In this document: positions 1-8,575 of the stretch, in pieces | Numbering within the stretch: position 1 is the first letter of the stretch | Layout of the letters: each line of letters opens with the position of its first letter | NCBI RefSeq assembly: GCF_000013645.1 | Contig: NC_007951.1 | Coordinates: 4,154,001 to 4,218,000 of the forward strand | Direction: 5' to 3' | DNA length: 64,000 nucleotides | From: Paraburkholderia xenovorans LB400 | Lineage (GTDB): Bacteria; Pseudomonadota; Gammaproteobacteria; Burkholderiales; Burkholderiaceae | Translations under genes and position numbers: made by a program | Notes under the pieces: generated by a model | What the model saw: the letters and a program-made list of their open reading frames with translations, nothing else | Database searches by the model: none | Told to the model about the DNA's origin: nothing

Positions 1-517
1 CATTCTGATCCGGGTTCAACAGGGTCGCGAGGCTTCCCGAATCGACGACCGCACCCGTCGAACCGGCGCCCGCGCTCCTGAGCATCTGGAACACGGTGCT
101 GCTGTGCAGAGCCTGATTGGGTGCGTCGGAATTGATCTGGTGGCGGTCCGCCCACGTGCCGGTGAGCACCGAAGCCCAGCCGGGCGTGTCGAGGTTCGGC
201 TGCTGCGACAGCGTGCCGTTGACGCCGCCGCTATAGGCGGGCGCCACAGTCAGTTTGGCGAGATTCGGCAGCTTGCCGCCGGCGATGCCGGCACTCAGCG
301 CGCTATACGTCACGCCGTCGAGTTCGATCAGCAGCATTTTTCTGGCGGGCGGCGCCGTGACTGCCGGTGTGCTGGCGGGGGTGCCGCCCGCACCGTTGTT
401 GACGTTCCCGCTGTCCGACTGCGAAACGCCGCCGCAGCCGCTCAGCGCCGCCGTCGCGCCGAGAGCGCCGAGCAGCGCCAGGCCGCATGCGAATTGCGCC
501 ACGGTGTGCCGTGTCAT
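1..517 (-). CDS. Type I phosphodiesterase / nucleotide pyrophosphatase-like lipoprotein (5' part only)
   Basis: The reading frame starts at the ATG at 517 and runs off the left edge of the window, so only the first 172 or so codons are seen. The N-terminus has a basic start, a hydrophobic stretch and a lipobox (LSGC, Cys at about residue 28), followed by a Ser/Gly/Asn/Thr/Pro-rich linker, so an exported lipoprotein is expected. After the linker comes MLLIELDGVTYSAL, then PNLAKL and DTPGWASVLTG, the metal-binding and nucleophile-Thr layout of the alkaline phosphatase superfamily type I phosphodiesterase/nucleotide pyrophosphatase family. The substrate cannot be told. It lies 98 bp downstream of a LysR regulator on the same strand. 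Confidence 0.75.
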   Translation of the reverse strand, partial: MTRHTVAQFACGLALLGALGATAALSGCGGVSQSDSGNVNNGAGGTPASTPAVTAPPARKMLLIELDGVTYSALSAGIAGGKLPNLAKLTVAPAYSGGVNGTLSQQPNLDTPGWASVLTGTWADRHQINSDAPNQALHSSTVFQMLRSAGAGSTGAVVDSGSLATLLNPDQN

Positions 518-615
518 GTTGGTCCTCTCTTCGATGCCGATGTGCGCCGGACCATCCGGCGAGTCGATGCAACGATAGGGACCGTGGACGACGAGGGTAT
601 GTCGTTCTGCGCAAG

Positions 616-1515
616 CTAGCCGATAACGGCATCAGCTTTTTTTGTGGGCTGCCGGGTGCAACCGTCGACGTCGGCCATGAACGAGGTGATCAGACGCGAA
701 CCGGCTCGCGCCTGCAGGTAATACAGGTACTCCTGCAGGATCGGTGCATCGGTTTCGAGAGGAACCTGCCGCAGATCGGGATGCGCCGGCGCTTCGCCGA
801 GCGGCATCAGCGTACAGCCCATGTTGTGGCGGATCGCTTCGTAGATTGCTTCACGGCTGCCGATCTCGATCAGCACGGCCGGCTGCACGCCGATCCGCTT
901 GAGCGCCATCTCGGTCGCCTCGCGGGTGCGCGAACCGGCTTCGCGCAACAGCAGCGTATGCGCGGCGACATCGGCGAGCCTGACCGTTTTCTGCGCGGCG
1001 AGCGGATGCCTGCAATGCGCGACGACGACAAGCGGGTCGTCGGCAATCGTGCGGCGTGCGAAACGCGGGTCGTCAACGCGCTGCGACGACACGGCCAGAT
1101 CGACGCGGAAGTCGAGCAGCGCATCGAGAATCTGCTGCGAGTTACCGATTTCGACGCAAATCTTCACGGCGGGATAGTGGCGATGAAACGCCGCGATGGC
1201 CGGCAGAATGTAGTAAGGCCCGGTCGCGCCGACCCGCAGATTGCCGGCTGCCAGCTCACGCTCGTTGCGCAGCGTGAAGTCGATGTCGCTCTCGATCTGC
1301 TGCATCCGGTCGATCAGCGGCATCAACGCGGCGCCCGCGTCGGTCAGATCGAAGCGGCTGCCGCGCCGGTGGAACAGCTCGACGCCATACTGCTTTTCGA
1401 GTTGCTGGATACGCGCCGTGATGGTCGGCTGACTGACTTCGAGACGCTTCGCGGCGGCGGTCACACTGCCCTGCCGGACAGTTTCGTAAAAGGCGACCAG
1501 AAGCGGAGCGAGCAT
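616..1515 (-). CDS. LysR-family transcriptional regulator
   Basis: This 299-residue protein has an N-terminal winged helix-turn-helix (residues about 3-62, with VTAAAKRLEVSQPTITARI as the recognition region) and a C-terminal periplasmic-binding-like effector domain, the standard LysR length and order. It resembles LysR regulators linked to aminoethylphosphonate use, but that is an impression only. The next gene on the same strand, 98 bp downstream, is a phosphodiesterase-like lipoprotein, so the two may share a transcript or a regulatory link. The effector is unknown. Confidence 0.85.
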   Translation of the reverse strand: MLAPLLVAFYETVRQGSVTAAAKRLEVSQPTITARIQQLEKQYGVELFHRRGSRFDLTDAGAALMPLIDRMQQIESDIDFTLRNERELAAGNLRVGATGPYYILPAIAAFHRHYPAVKICVEIGNSQQILDALLDFRVDLAVSSQRVDDPRFARRTIADDPLVVVAHCRHPLAAQKTVRLADVAAHTLLLREAGSRTREATEMALKRIGVQPAVLIEIGSREAIYEAIRHNMGCTLMPLGEAPAHPDLRQVPLETDAPILQEYLYYLQARAGSRLITSFMADVDGCTRQPTKKADAVIG

Positions 1516-1633
1516 GGAAGGGTCGAAGGAAAACTTTCAATTTATTACCGCGACAAGGCAATTTCGTTACGGGCGATTTTATTTCCGTAAGCCGGGCCGC
1601 CGGCCGGCTCGCACCTGCCGCAACCGTCCTGCA

Positions 1634-2077
1634 TCACCGATCCACCAGCCGGCTCAGATTGCCTCGCACCCGCTGCAACAGGGCGATCAACTGTTTCGCC
1701 TCTTCGCCGGTGAAGCCGTTCAGCGCTTCGAGCGCGACCTCGTCGCCCACCTTGCGTGCCTTGCCGAGCGTGCGCTCGGCCTTCGGCGTCATGTGCACCT
1801 GGCGTTCGCGGCGGTCCTGCGGATTGGCGGTCCGCTCGATCCAGCCGCCCTCTTCCATCCGGTCGAGCAGACGGCCCGCCGAAATCGGCGCGACTTCGAG
1901 CAGGTCCGCGAGCCGCGCCTGATTGGTGTCGCCGTAATGCGCGAGATAGGCCAGCACGCGGCACTGCGCGCGCGTCAGGTCGACCGAAGACTTCGCGAGA
2001 TCGTCGAAACGCTTGCCGGTCAGACGGCCGACGTCGGAAATCAGGAAGCCGAAGCGCTCATCGAGTTGGGTTTTCAT
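1634..2077 (-). CDS. MarR-family transcriptional regulator
   Basis: A 147-residue MarR-type winged-helix repressor. The DNA-binding region reads NQARLADLLEVAPISAGRLLDRM, followed by the wing with the DRRERQ motif typical of the family. An upstream ATG at 2113 is possible, but the start at 2077 (MKTQLDERFGF) gives the usual family length. It is divergent from a DHA2 efflux gene that starts at 2216, and a perfect 12-bp palindrome lies between them, so it probably represses itself and the pump, as in known Burkholderia marR/emrB pairs. The ligand is unknown. Confidence 0.85.
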   Translation of the reverse strand: MKTQLDERFGFLISDVGRLTGKRFDDLAKSSVDLTRAQCRVLAYLAHYGDTNQARLADLLEVAPISAGRLLDRMEEGGWIERTANPQDRRERQVHMTPKAERTLGKARKVGDEVALEALNGFTGEEAKQLIALLQRVRGNLSRLVDR

Positions 2078-2177
2078 CCGCGAATTATACGAAAGGCCTT
2101 CGTTCTTCAGCATTGAAACAGGCGAAATTCAGGCTCCGCATAATTCCCGATGCCGCGCGCTCGCGCAACCGATATAC

Positions 2178-2189
2178 TAAGCATGCTTA
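2178..2189. promoter_or_regulatory. Probable MarR operator between marR and the efflux gene
   Basis: TAAGCATGCTTA is a perfect 12-bp palindrome, flanked by AT-rich sequence, in the 138-bp gap between two divergent genes. It lies 27 bp upstream of the efflux start. Position, symmetry and the neighbouring MarR gene point to a MarR operator; binding itself is inferred. Confidence 0.55.
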
Positions 2190-2215
2190 TTATATCGACG
2201 ACCCCCCGCTCATTC

Positions 2216-3754
2216 ATGTCTTCCGACACCCCGGTAGCCACCGCCGCCGCGCCGCTCAACCGGCCGATGATCACCATCTCGATCATGCTGGCAACGTTGA
2301 TCCAGACGCTCGACAGCACGATCGCCAACGTGGCGCTGCCGCATATGCAGGGCACGCTGTCCGCTTCGCAGGACGAGATCACGTGGGTGCTGACCTCGTA
2401 CATCGTCGCCGCCGCGATCGCCACGCCGCTCACCGGCTGGCTCTCGGACCGGTTGAGCGTCAAGCGCCTGCTGATCGTCGCGATCGGCGGCTTCACGGTG
2501 TCGTCGGCGTTATGCGGGTTGTCGGAGACGCTTACGCAGATCGTCGCGTCGCGTTTGCTGCAAGGCGTTTTCGGCGCGTCGCTGGTGCCGCTGTCGCAGT
2601 CCATCCTGCTCGACATCAACCCACGCGAAAAGCAGGGCCAGGCGATGGCGGTGTGGGGCATGGGCGTGATGGTCGGACCGATTCTCGGCCCGACGCTCGG
2701 TGGCTGGCTCACTGACAGCTACAACTGGCGCTGGGTGTTTTTCATCAACGTGCCGATCGGCGCGTTCGCGCTGTTCGGCGTGGCGACCTTCCTGCCCTCG
2801 CGCGAACCGAAACACGACGTGAAGTTCGACGCGTTCGGCTTCGCCACGCTCGGTCTCGCCATTGGCGCATTGCAGGCCATGCTCGATCGCGGCGAGCAAC
2901 TCGACTGGTTCGGCTCCAACGAGATCGTCATCGAGGCGCTGCTCGCGGCAATCAGCTTCGCATTCTTTCTCGCGCACACGGCAACAGTCGGCAAGAAGTC
3001 GTTCTTCAAATATGAACTGTTGAAGGACCCGAACTTCGCCACCGGCACGTTCTTCATCTTCGTGATCGGCGCGGTGATGTATGCGACGCGCGCGCTGCTG
3101 CCGCCCATGCTGCAGAACCTGATGAACTATCCGGTCGCGACTACCGGCCTCGTCACGGCGCCGAGCGGCGCGGGCACGATGGTCGCCATGCTGTTCGCCG
3201 GGCGCCTGCTGAAGCGGATCGATGCGCGAATCCTGCTGCTCGCGGGCTTCCTGATCTCGGCGTTCGCGCTATGGCAGATGATGCATTACACGATCGTGCT
3301 GTCAGCTTCGGACATTGTCTGGCCTGGGGTGATTCAGGGCTTCGGGCTCGGCCTCGTGTTCGTGCCGCTGAGCGCGCTGACCTTCTCGACGCTCACGCCC
3401 GAACTGCGCGCGGACGGCACCGCAACGTACAGCCTGATGCGCAATATCGGCAGCAGTATCGGCATTTCGATCGTGCAAACGCTGATGACGCGCAACACGC
3501 AGGTCTCGCACGCGGACCTCGCGGCGAATATCACGGCCTTCAATCCCGCGGTTCAGCCCATGCTCAACACCGGCTCGAACTACGACATGGCCGCGCTGAA
3601 TGCGTCGATCACCCAGCAGGCGTCGATGATCGCCTATCTGAACGACTTCAAGCTGATGTTCATGGCAACGCTGCTGGTCATTCCGCTGCTTCTGCTGATC
3701 CGCCCCGCGCACAAGGCGCCGGACGCGTCGGTGGCGCACGCCGCGATGGATTGA
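2216..3754 (+). CDS. DHA2-family (EmrB/QacA-type) multidrug efflux MFS transporter
   Basis: A 512-residue inner-membrane protein with about 14 predicted transmembrane segments. The first helix contains TLIQTLDSTIANVALP, the DHA2 motif D1 region, and the 2-3 loop reads GWLSDRLSVKRLL, the MFS motif A. The helix after it carries the motif C-like GPILGPTLGGWL. The start at 2216 (MSSDTPVATA) was chosen over one at 2150 because the earlier one would run through the intergenic palindrome. It probably exports drugs or aromatic compounds by proton antiport. No membrane-fusion gene is adjacent. The divergent MarR gene is the likely regulator. Confidence 0.88.
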   Translation: MSSDTPVATAAAPLNRPMITISIMLATLIQTLDSTIANVALPHMQGTLSASQDEITWVLTSYIVAAAIATPLTGWLSDRLSVKRLLIVAIGGFTVSSALCGLSETLTQIVASRLLQGVFGASLVPLSQSILLDINPREKQGQAMAVWGMGVMVGPILGPTLGGWLTDSYNWRWVFFINVPIGAFALFGVATFLPSREPKHDVKFDAFGFATLGLAIGALQAMLDRGEQLDWFGSNEIVIEALLAAISFAFFLAHTATVGKKSFFKYELLKDPNFATGTFFIFVIGAVMYATRALLPPMLQNLMNYPVATTGLVTAPSGAGTMVAMLFAGRLLKRIDARILLLAGFLISAFALWQMMHYTIVLSASDIVWPGVIQGFGLGLVFVPLSALTFSTLTPELRADGTATYSLMRNIGSSIGISIVQTLMTRNTQVSHADLAANITAFNPAVQPMLNTGSNYDMAALNASITQQASMIAYLNDFKLMFMATLLVIPLLLLIRPAHKAPDASVAHAAMD

Positions 3755-3788
3755 AGCGCGGCGGCGTGGCCAGCCGCGAGGCTGACGC

Positions 3789-4574
3789 CTAGGCCTCGAT
3801 GCGGGCGCGTGTCACACCTAGAAGTCCCGCCATCGCCGCGCGCGCCGCGGCGGCGTCGCGATCGCGAATGGCTTCGAATACGGCCGTATGCTCCGCCAGC
3901 GACGCATTGAACACGTCCGCGCGTTTCGCGTTCAGGCGCAGTTGCGCTTCGAGCGTCCGCTCGATCAGCGTGCCGAGCGGGATCAGCAATTCATTGCTGC
4001 ACGCAATCAGCACGCTCAAATGAAACTGCAGATCGGCGCGCACCCATTCGTCGACATTGCGCGCCGCGATCATGGCCGCATGAGCCAAGGCGAGTGCCCG
4101 GAAGGTGTCGTCCGTATGCGAGGCCGCTGCCAGACCCGCCGCGTACGGCTCGATCATCTCGCGCATTTCCTGCAGCTTGAGCGCGAACGCCATCGGCTCG
4201 GCAACCCGCGAGTACCAGTCGAGCACGTCGACATCGAGCAGATTCCACGCGCGCTTCGGCCGCACCCGCGTGCCCACGCGCGGACGCGATTCGATCAGGC
4301 CTTTCGACGTGAGCGTGCGCAACGCTTCGCGCAACACCGTGCGGCTCACGCCGAAGGTTTCCATCAACGCCGCTTCGCGCGGCAGGATCGACTCGGGCGC
4401 ATAGTCGCCGCGCAGAATCGCGGTTGCCAGCAGATGGGCGACACGCCCATGCAGATCATGCTGAATAGCTTTCTCCCAGCTGCCTTGCGGCGCTATCGAT
4501 ATCGGAACCAGGCCCGGAACGAGCGCGATTATCCGGCATCTCGACCGTGACACCCACCGCTTCGACAACGCCAT
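3789..4574 (-). CDS. GntR/FadR-family regulator, probable DgoR-like galactonate repressor
   Basis: The protein has an N-terminal GntR winged helix (LPREAALMETFGVSRTVLRE) and a C-terminal all-helical FCD effector domain with the Asp/His pattern of the FadR subfamily. It is divergent from a D-galactonate dehydratase gene 126 bp away, and the sequence resembles DgoR regulators, so control of galactonate catabolism is inferred. The start is uncertain: the ATG at 4574 has no Shine-Dalgarno sequence, the frame is open upstream to 4679, and conserved sequence begins only at WEKAIQHDLHGRV. Confidence 0.8.
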   Translation of the reverse strand: MALSKRWVSRSRCRIIALVPGLVPISIAPQGSWEKAIQHDLHGRVAHLLATAILRGDYAPESILPREAALMETFGVSRTVLREALRTLTSKGLIESRPRVGTRVRPKRAWNLLDVDVLDWYSRVAEPMAFALKLQEMREMIEPYAAGLAAASHTDDTFRALALAHAAMIAARNVDEWVRADLQFHLSVLIACSNELLIPLGTLIERTLEAQLRLNAKRADVFNASLAEHTAVFEAIRDRDAAAARAAMAGLLGVTRARIEA

Positions 4575-4604
4575 GTGGAGGAGACGACGTCGCACTATTT
4601 GACC

Positions 4605-4616
4605 AATAGTACTATT
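4605..4616. promoter_or_regulatory. Palindrome AATAGTACTATT, candidate GntR-family operator
   Basis: A perfect 12-bp palindrome with a TAGTACTA core lies in the gap between the GntR regulator and the galactonate dehydratase gene, 84 bp before the dehydratase start. A GT/AC-centred core is the general form of FadR-subfamily operators. A further copy of the half-site (GATAGTATT) follows directly. The assignment is by position and form. Confidence 0.5.
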
Positions 4617-4699
4617 GATAGTATTTAAAAGCGCTTTTGTTGTAGCATGTGAATCCTCGAAATATTCGCAGGCGCCCAAGCCGCAAGGAGACGCACACC

Positions 4700-5848
4700 A
4701 TGAAAATCACCCGGCTCGAAACCTTCATCGTCCCGCCGCGCTGGTGCTTCCTGAAGATCGAAACCGACGAAGGCATTGTCGGCTGGGGCGAGCCGGTGGT
4801 CGAAGGCCGCGCGCATACGGTGGCGGCCGCGGTGGAAGAACTGTCCGACTATCTGATCGGCAAAGATCCGCTTCTGATCGAAGACCACTGGCAGGTGATG
4901 TATCGCGCGGGCTTCTATCGCGGCGGTCCGATCACGATGAGCGCGATCGCCGGCGTCGACCAGGCGCTGTGGGACATCAAGGGCAAGCATCATGGCGTGC
5001 CGGTTCATGCGCTGCTCGGCGGCCAGGTGCGCGACAGGATCAAGGTGTACTCGTGGATCGGCGGCGACCGTCCGAGCGACGTGGCCAACAACGCGCGCGC
5101 CGTGGTCGAACGCGGCTTCAAGGCCGTGAAGATGAACGGCTCCGAAGAACTGCAGATCATCGACACCTTCGACAAGGTGCAAGGCGTCATCAACAACGTG
5201 GCGGCGGTGCGCGAGGCGGTCGGACCGAACATCGGCATCGGCGTGGACTTCCACGGCCGCGTGCACAAGCCGATGGCCAAGGTGCTGGCGAAAGAACTCG
5301 ACCCGTACAAGCTGCTCTTCATCGAAGAACCGGTGCTCTCGGAGAACGCCGAAGCGCTGCGCGACATCGTCAATCAGACCAGCACGCCGATCGCGCTGGG
5401 CGAGCGGCTGTATTCGCGCTGGGACTTCAAGCACATTCTGTCGGGCGGCTACGTCGACATCATTCAGCCGGACGCGTCGCACGCGGGCGGCATTACCGAG
5501 TGCCGCAAGATCGCGTCGATGGCCGAAGCCTACGACGTCGCGCTCGCGCTGCATTGCCCGCTCGGCCCGATCGCGCTGGCGACCTGTCTGCAGATCGACG
5601 CGGTGAGCTACAACGCGTTCATCCAGGAACAGAGCCTCGGCATCCACTACAACCAGGGCAACGACCTGCTCGACTACATCAGGAATCCGGAGGTCTTCAG
5701 GTACGAAGACGGCTTCGTGTCGATTCCGCAAGGCCCGGGGCTCGGCATCGAGGTCAACGAGGAGAAAGTGCGGGAGATGGCGAAGATCGGCCACCGCTGG
5801 CGCAATCCGGTGTGGCGCCATGAAGACGGCAGCGTCGCCGAATGGTGA
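4700..5848 (+). CDS. dgoD: D-galactonate dehydratase
   Basis: This 382-residue enolase-superfamily enzyme removes water from D-galactonate to give 2-dehydro-3-deoxy-D-galactonate. The protein is full length. The metal and base residues are visible in GVDFHGR (Asp and His near 183 and 185), FIEEP (Glu near 209), ALGERL (Glu near 235) and DASHAGGI (His near 285). The start follows CAAGGAG by a normal spacing. The rest of the pathway (kinase, aldolase) is not next to it: the following genes are small hypotheticals. The divergent GntR regulator is the expected repressor. Confidence 0.93.
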   Translation: MKITRLETFIVPPRWCFLKIETDEGIVGWGEPVVEGRAHTVAAAVEELSDYLIGKDPLLIEDHWQVMYRAGFYRGGPITMSAIAGVDQALWDIKGKHHGVPVHALLGGQVRDRIKVYSWIGGDRPSDVANNARAVVERGFKAVKMNGSEELQIIDTFDKVQGVINNVAAVREAVGPNIGIGVDFHGRVHKPMAKVLAKELDPYKLLFIEEPVLSENAEALRDIVNQTSTPIALGERLYSRWDFKHILSGGYVDIIQPDASHAGGITECRKIASMAEAYDVALALHCPLGPIALATCLQIDAVSYNAFIQEQSLGIHYNQGNDLLDYIRNPEVFRYEDGFVSIPQGPGLGIEVNEEKVREMAKIGHRWRNPVWRHEDGSVAEW

Positions 5849-5861
5849 TCAGGTGAAAGAG

Positions 5862-5883
5862 CGCCGCCCGTGGGCGGCGTTTT
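5862..5883 (+). terminator. Rho-independent terminator after dgoD
   Basis: An 8-bp perfect GC stem (CGCCGCCC / GGGCGGCG) with a 2-base loop, which opens to 4 when the closing pair is ignored, is followed by TTTT 14 bp after the dgoD stop codon. Confidence 0.7.
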
Positions 5884-6165
5884 CGATTGGCGCGCACGTT
5901 CGTGTCCTGACGTTGGCGTTTTCAAGCGCTGCCGTGACACGCGGCGAGCGCGTTACGGCGACGTGACGCGCCAGGCGTCGCAGTTACGTAACATCCCGGA
6001 CCGAATGGCCCGAAACAGGCCGTTCCGGGTCTCCCTCCGCCCCGCCAACCTCCCCGTAAAAGCCTTATTCATCAAGGCTCTCGCACCGTTTGTTCGGCAT
6101 CGGACATACGCATGGCCCACTCCTTGCTCAAATGCGGTCGAACGACACATGCATCGGGGTACATC

Positions 6166-6468
6166 ATGGGCGAATTCCTTCCTGACTATCTGTTGCGCGA
6201 ACAGGCCGCCGTCGGCGCGCTGGTGGTGTTCGGCGTGCTGCGCATCATCGGCGCGGCGCTGGCGTTCGAGCGCGGCTGGCGCATCTCGGTCGTCGAGAAA
6301 TGCTTCATTGGCGCCGCGGTGGTCTATTGCCTGCCGCAACTGTTCGATCTGCTGACGCATACATACGGGATGCGCGCCGCCGGCGCCGAACTCGAAGGCA
6401 AAGCCGCGGGCTGCGCCATCGCGCTCTTTTGCGCGCCGATCCTCGGACATCGGCTCGGCTTCGAATAA
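6166..6468 (+). CDS. Small hypothetical membrane protein
   Basis: About 100 residues with two or three hydrophobic stretches (AAVGALVVFGVLRIIGAAL, a central CFIGAAVVYCLP, and a C-terminal AGCAIALFCAPIL), so an inner-membrane protein is likely. I do not recognise a family. An in-frame ATG at 6112 would add 18 residues; neither start has a clear ribosome-binding site. It is followed 12 bp later by a small DUF2158-type gene on the same strand, so the two may be co-transcribed. Confidence 0.55.
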   Translation: MGEFLPDYLLREQAAVGALVVFGVLRIIGAALAFERGWRISVVEKCFIGAAVVYCLPQLFDLLTHTYGMRAAGAELEGKAAGCAIALFCAPILGHRLGFE

Positions 6469-6480
6469 GCGGAGGGCGTC

Positions 6481-6711
6481 ATGCGGCTGCCGAGGCGTCT
6501 CACGAGGCGCGCGAAACCCGCGTATCGCTCGGGCGACGTCCTGAAGCTCAAGTCGGGCGGCCGCCCGATGACGGTGACCTGGAGCGGTCCGGTGCTGTTC
6601 GCGCCGGGCAACTGGCTGATCTGCCAGTGGTTCAGCGACGCGGGCGAATTGCGGCAGGAGATGTTTCCGGAGGAGACACTGGAGCGGGCGAGCCACATGG
6701 CCGCCGCCTGA
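6481..6711 (+). CDS. YodC-like (DUF2158) small protein
   Basis: A 76-residue protein preceded by a clear GGAGG ribosome-binding site. The core GDVLKLKSGGRPMTV, followed by WLICQWF and the acidic C-terminal part, is the pattern of the YodC/DUF2158 family of small proteins of unknown function. The start is well fixed by the ribosome-binding site. A strong terminator follows 47 bp after the stop codon. Confidence 0.75.
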   Translation: MRLPRRLTRRAKPAYRSGDVLKLKSGGRPMTVTWSGPVLFAPGNWLICQWFSDAGELRQEMFPEETLERASHMAAA

Positions 6712-6757
6712 AGAGCAATAGCGGATTGCCGGCCACCGCCAGGCGACCGTGTGTATT

Positions 6758-6790
6758 GCGCCGCACGTGTTTGCCGTGCGGCGCTTTTTT
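6758..6790 (+). terminator. Strong Rho-independent terminator
   Basis: A perfect 10-bp stem GCGCCGCACG / CGTGCGGCGC with a 7-base loop is followed directly by six T residues. It ends the transcript of the two small genes upstream; copD converges on it from the right. Confidence 0.88.
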
Positions 6791-6904
6791 GCGGCTTACA
6801 GGACGCGGGCGAGTCTTTGCAGACTTGAGCCAATGCGGACGCGCTCGAAGCTCAAATGGCGGCGGACATGCCGCCAGTCCCGCCGGCCATCTCGCGCCAC
6901 GGTC

Positions 6905-7834
6905 TCAACCGAGCGCGGCAAACGCCGGCACGCTATGCGACAGCGCGGCCGCCGCGACGAACGCGCCGATCATTGCCAGTGCTTCCAGATACAGCACGTT
7001 GACGAACGTATGGGCGTCCATTGTCGAGGCCGTACGGCGCAGGCGCGGCAGCGCCGAAAAACGGTTGAGTCCGCCGAGCACGAGCGCGAGCGCGACAAGC
7101 GCGAGCTTGAGCATCAGCACATGGCCCCACGTGCTCAGCTCGATCGCCTCGAACGAGCCGCCCGAACCCCGCACCGCGTTGAAGATGCCGGAGAGCAGCA
7201 CCAGCGCAACCGCCACCACCGAAACATTCGATACCTGAGTCGCCGTGCGGATCAACATGCCGCGCGCGGTCGAGGTGCCGAGCGCCGGCAGAACTGCAAG
7301 CCCCGCCGCCATCGCCAGCCCGCCCCACACACTGGTGACGAGCACGTGCAGCGTTTGCATGGCAATCGCGGCCGAGGCCGGCCCGGCATCGGCCGCATGT
7401 CCCAGCGAGGCCTTGCCCGCGGCGACCGCGATCACCGCCAGCCACAGCAGCGCATTGCGCAGCATGCCGGTATGACTGGCCATCGCCGTGCCGAGCAATA
7501 CCAGCGCGCCAGCAAACGCGAGGCTCCAGCCATAGCCGACATGGGTTTGCGTGAGCACGGTCGGCACCACGCCGATCGCGGCCGGCAATGCGACACCGCC
7601 CATCGACGCCGCCTGATACAACAGCCAGCCGAGGTCCGCGAGCACCAGCACGACCGTCGCCGTCAACATCGAGCGTTGCGCGCGCAACCAGGCGGGACGC
7701 GCGGGCGAGATCTTCTGCTGGGCGTCCTTCGCGAGCCACGCGCCGAGCAACGCCGAACCGACCGCAAACGCAAACGCGACATTCATGAGCGCGGCCATTG
7801 CGACCTGCCCGATCCAGAGTCCGTCGATGCTCAT
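6905..7834 (-). CDS. copD: Copper resistance protein D
   Basis: A 309-residue inner-membrane protein with about eight transmembrane segments and the CopD domain in the C-terminal half. It is thought to move copper across the inner membrane together with periplasmic CopC. The start overlaps the copC stop by 4 bp (ATGA), so the two are translationally coupled. No copA or copB is adjacent, so this is a CD-only pair, and uptake rather than classic resistance is possible. Confidence 0.88.
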   Translation of the reverse strand: MSIDGLWIGQVAMAALMNVAFAFAVGSALLGAWLAKDAQQKISPARPAWLRAQRSMLTATVVLVLADLGWLLYQAASMGGVALPAAIGVVPTVLTQTHVGYGWSLAFAGALVLLGTAMASHTGMLRNALLWLAVIAVAAGKASLGHAADAGPASAAIAMQTLHVLVTSVWGGLAMAAGLAVLPALGTSTARGMLIRTATQVSNVSVVAVALVLLSGIFNAVRGSGGSFEAIELSTWGHVLMLKLALVALALVLGGLNRFSALPRLRRTASTMDAHTFVNVLYLEALAMIGAFVAAAALSHSVPAFAALG

Positions 7835-8208
7835 TTGACGATGAACGCAAAGTCGCCTTGGGTCCGGTGGCCATCCGTGGCTACCGCCGTCCAGTGCACC
7901 GCATAGCGCCCGGCATTCAGCTGCGGCAGCGGCAGATGCATGACCCTGGCGTCGCCCGGGTCGACCTGCGACGCAGCCGGCGCGGCCGTGTTACCGCTCG
8001 CGTCGGCAAGCGCGATCTTGCTGAAAGCCGGTTCGAGCGGTTCGGTGAAATGGATCGTCACTTCGGCAGGCGCGACGACTTCGGCGTTTGCGGCCGGCTG
8101 GCTCGACATCAGATGCGCATGGGCGAATGCCGTGGACGTCGCAACTAGCGCCAGGGCGCCGAGCATCGGCGCTCGCAGCGCCGGACGGGAAAATTTGGGT
8201 AGCTTCAT
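7831..8208 (-). CDS. copC: Periplasmic copper-binding protein C
   Basis: A 125-residue protein with a signal peptide (hydrophobic MLGALALVATSTAFAHA) cleaved just before HAHLMSSQPA. That gives the mature protein an N-terminal His, as needed for the Cu(II) site of CopC. The beta-barrel ends with GHRTQGDFAFIV, the conserved CopC C-terminus with its second copper-site His. It is the first gene of a two-gene operon with copD, whose start overlaps its stop. Confidence 0.9.
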   Translation of the reverse strand: MKLPKFSRPALRAPMLGALALVATSTAFAHAHLMSSQPAANAEVVAPAEVTIHFTEPLEPAFSKIALADASGNTAAPAASQVDPGDARVMHLPLPQLNAGRYAVHWTAVATDGHRTQGDFAFIVK

Positions 8209-8575
8209 GTGAGGCCGATAGGGGATGATCAGGAAAACAGTGGGCGTCGGACCCGGGCATTCCCGGCCGGATGGAGGCCGGCGCGCCCGGAAGTGTACGC
8301 TTCGATGGCGGGTGCGGGCGTCGGTTCAAACTGGTTTGTGGATAGATCGTCCGGGTTCGACGCTTGCCCCTTGATTGCGCAGGCAAATTCGGATGATCGA
8401 CAGATAGCCCGACGCAGCGCTGCGCGTCAAACTGTCGCATAGCTGTGACAGCCGGAACCTTCTCTAATGAGGCAAATAGTCACCATCACCCTTCGATGAT
8501 AGAATGCTGCGTCGCCGCAGCGCCGGCTGCCCTTCACACCGAGCCGCTCGAAGTTCGGTCAGGTCCCCGATTTTG
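8209..8575. other. Divergent intergenic region between copC and the cytochrome c genes
   Basis: A 367-bp non-coding gap that must hold promoters for copCD (leftward) and the cytochrome c pair (rightward). A TAGAAT hexamer at 8500-8505 could be a -10 box for the cytochromes, but no good -35 box is at the right distance. A GC-rich imperfect inverted repeat (CCGGCC / GGCCGG) sits near 8266-8285. I see no gene in it. Confidence 0.5.

Noticed and set aside
5983..5992. Palindrome GTTACGTAAC between dgoD and the next gene
   Set aside because: Ten bases of symmetry at this base composition can occur by chance; there is no regulator gene or promoter at it.
8349..8358. A GGTTCGA-like sequence that resembles a tRNA T-loop
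   Set aside because: No cloverleaf can be folded around it; no tRNA gene was found in the window.
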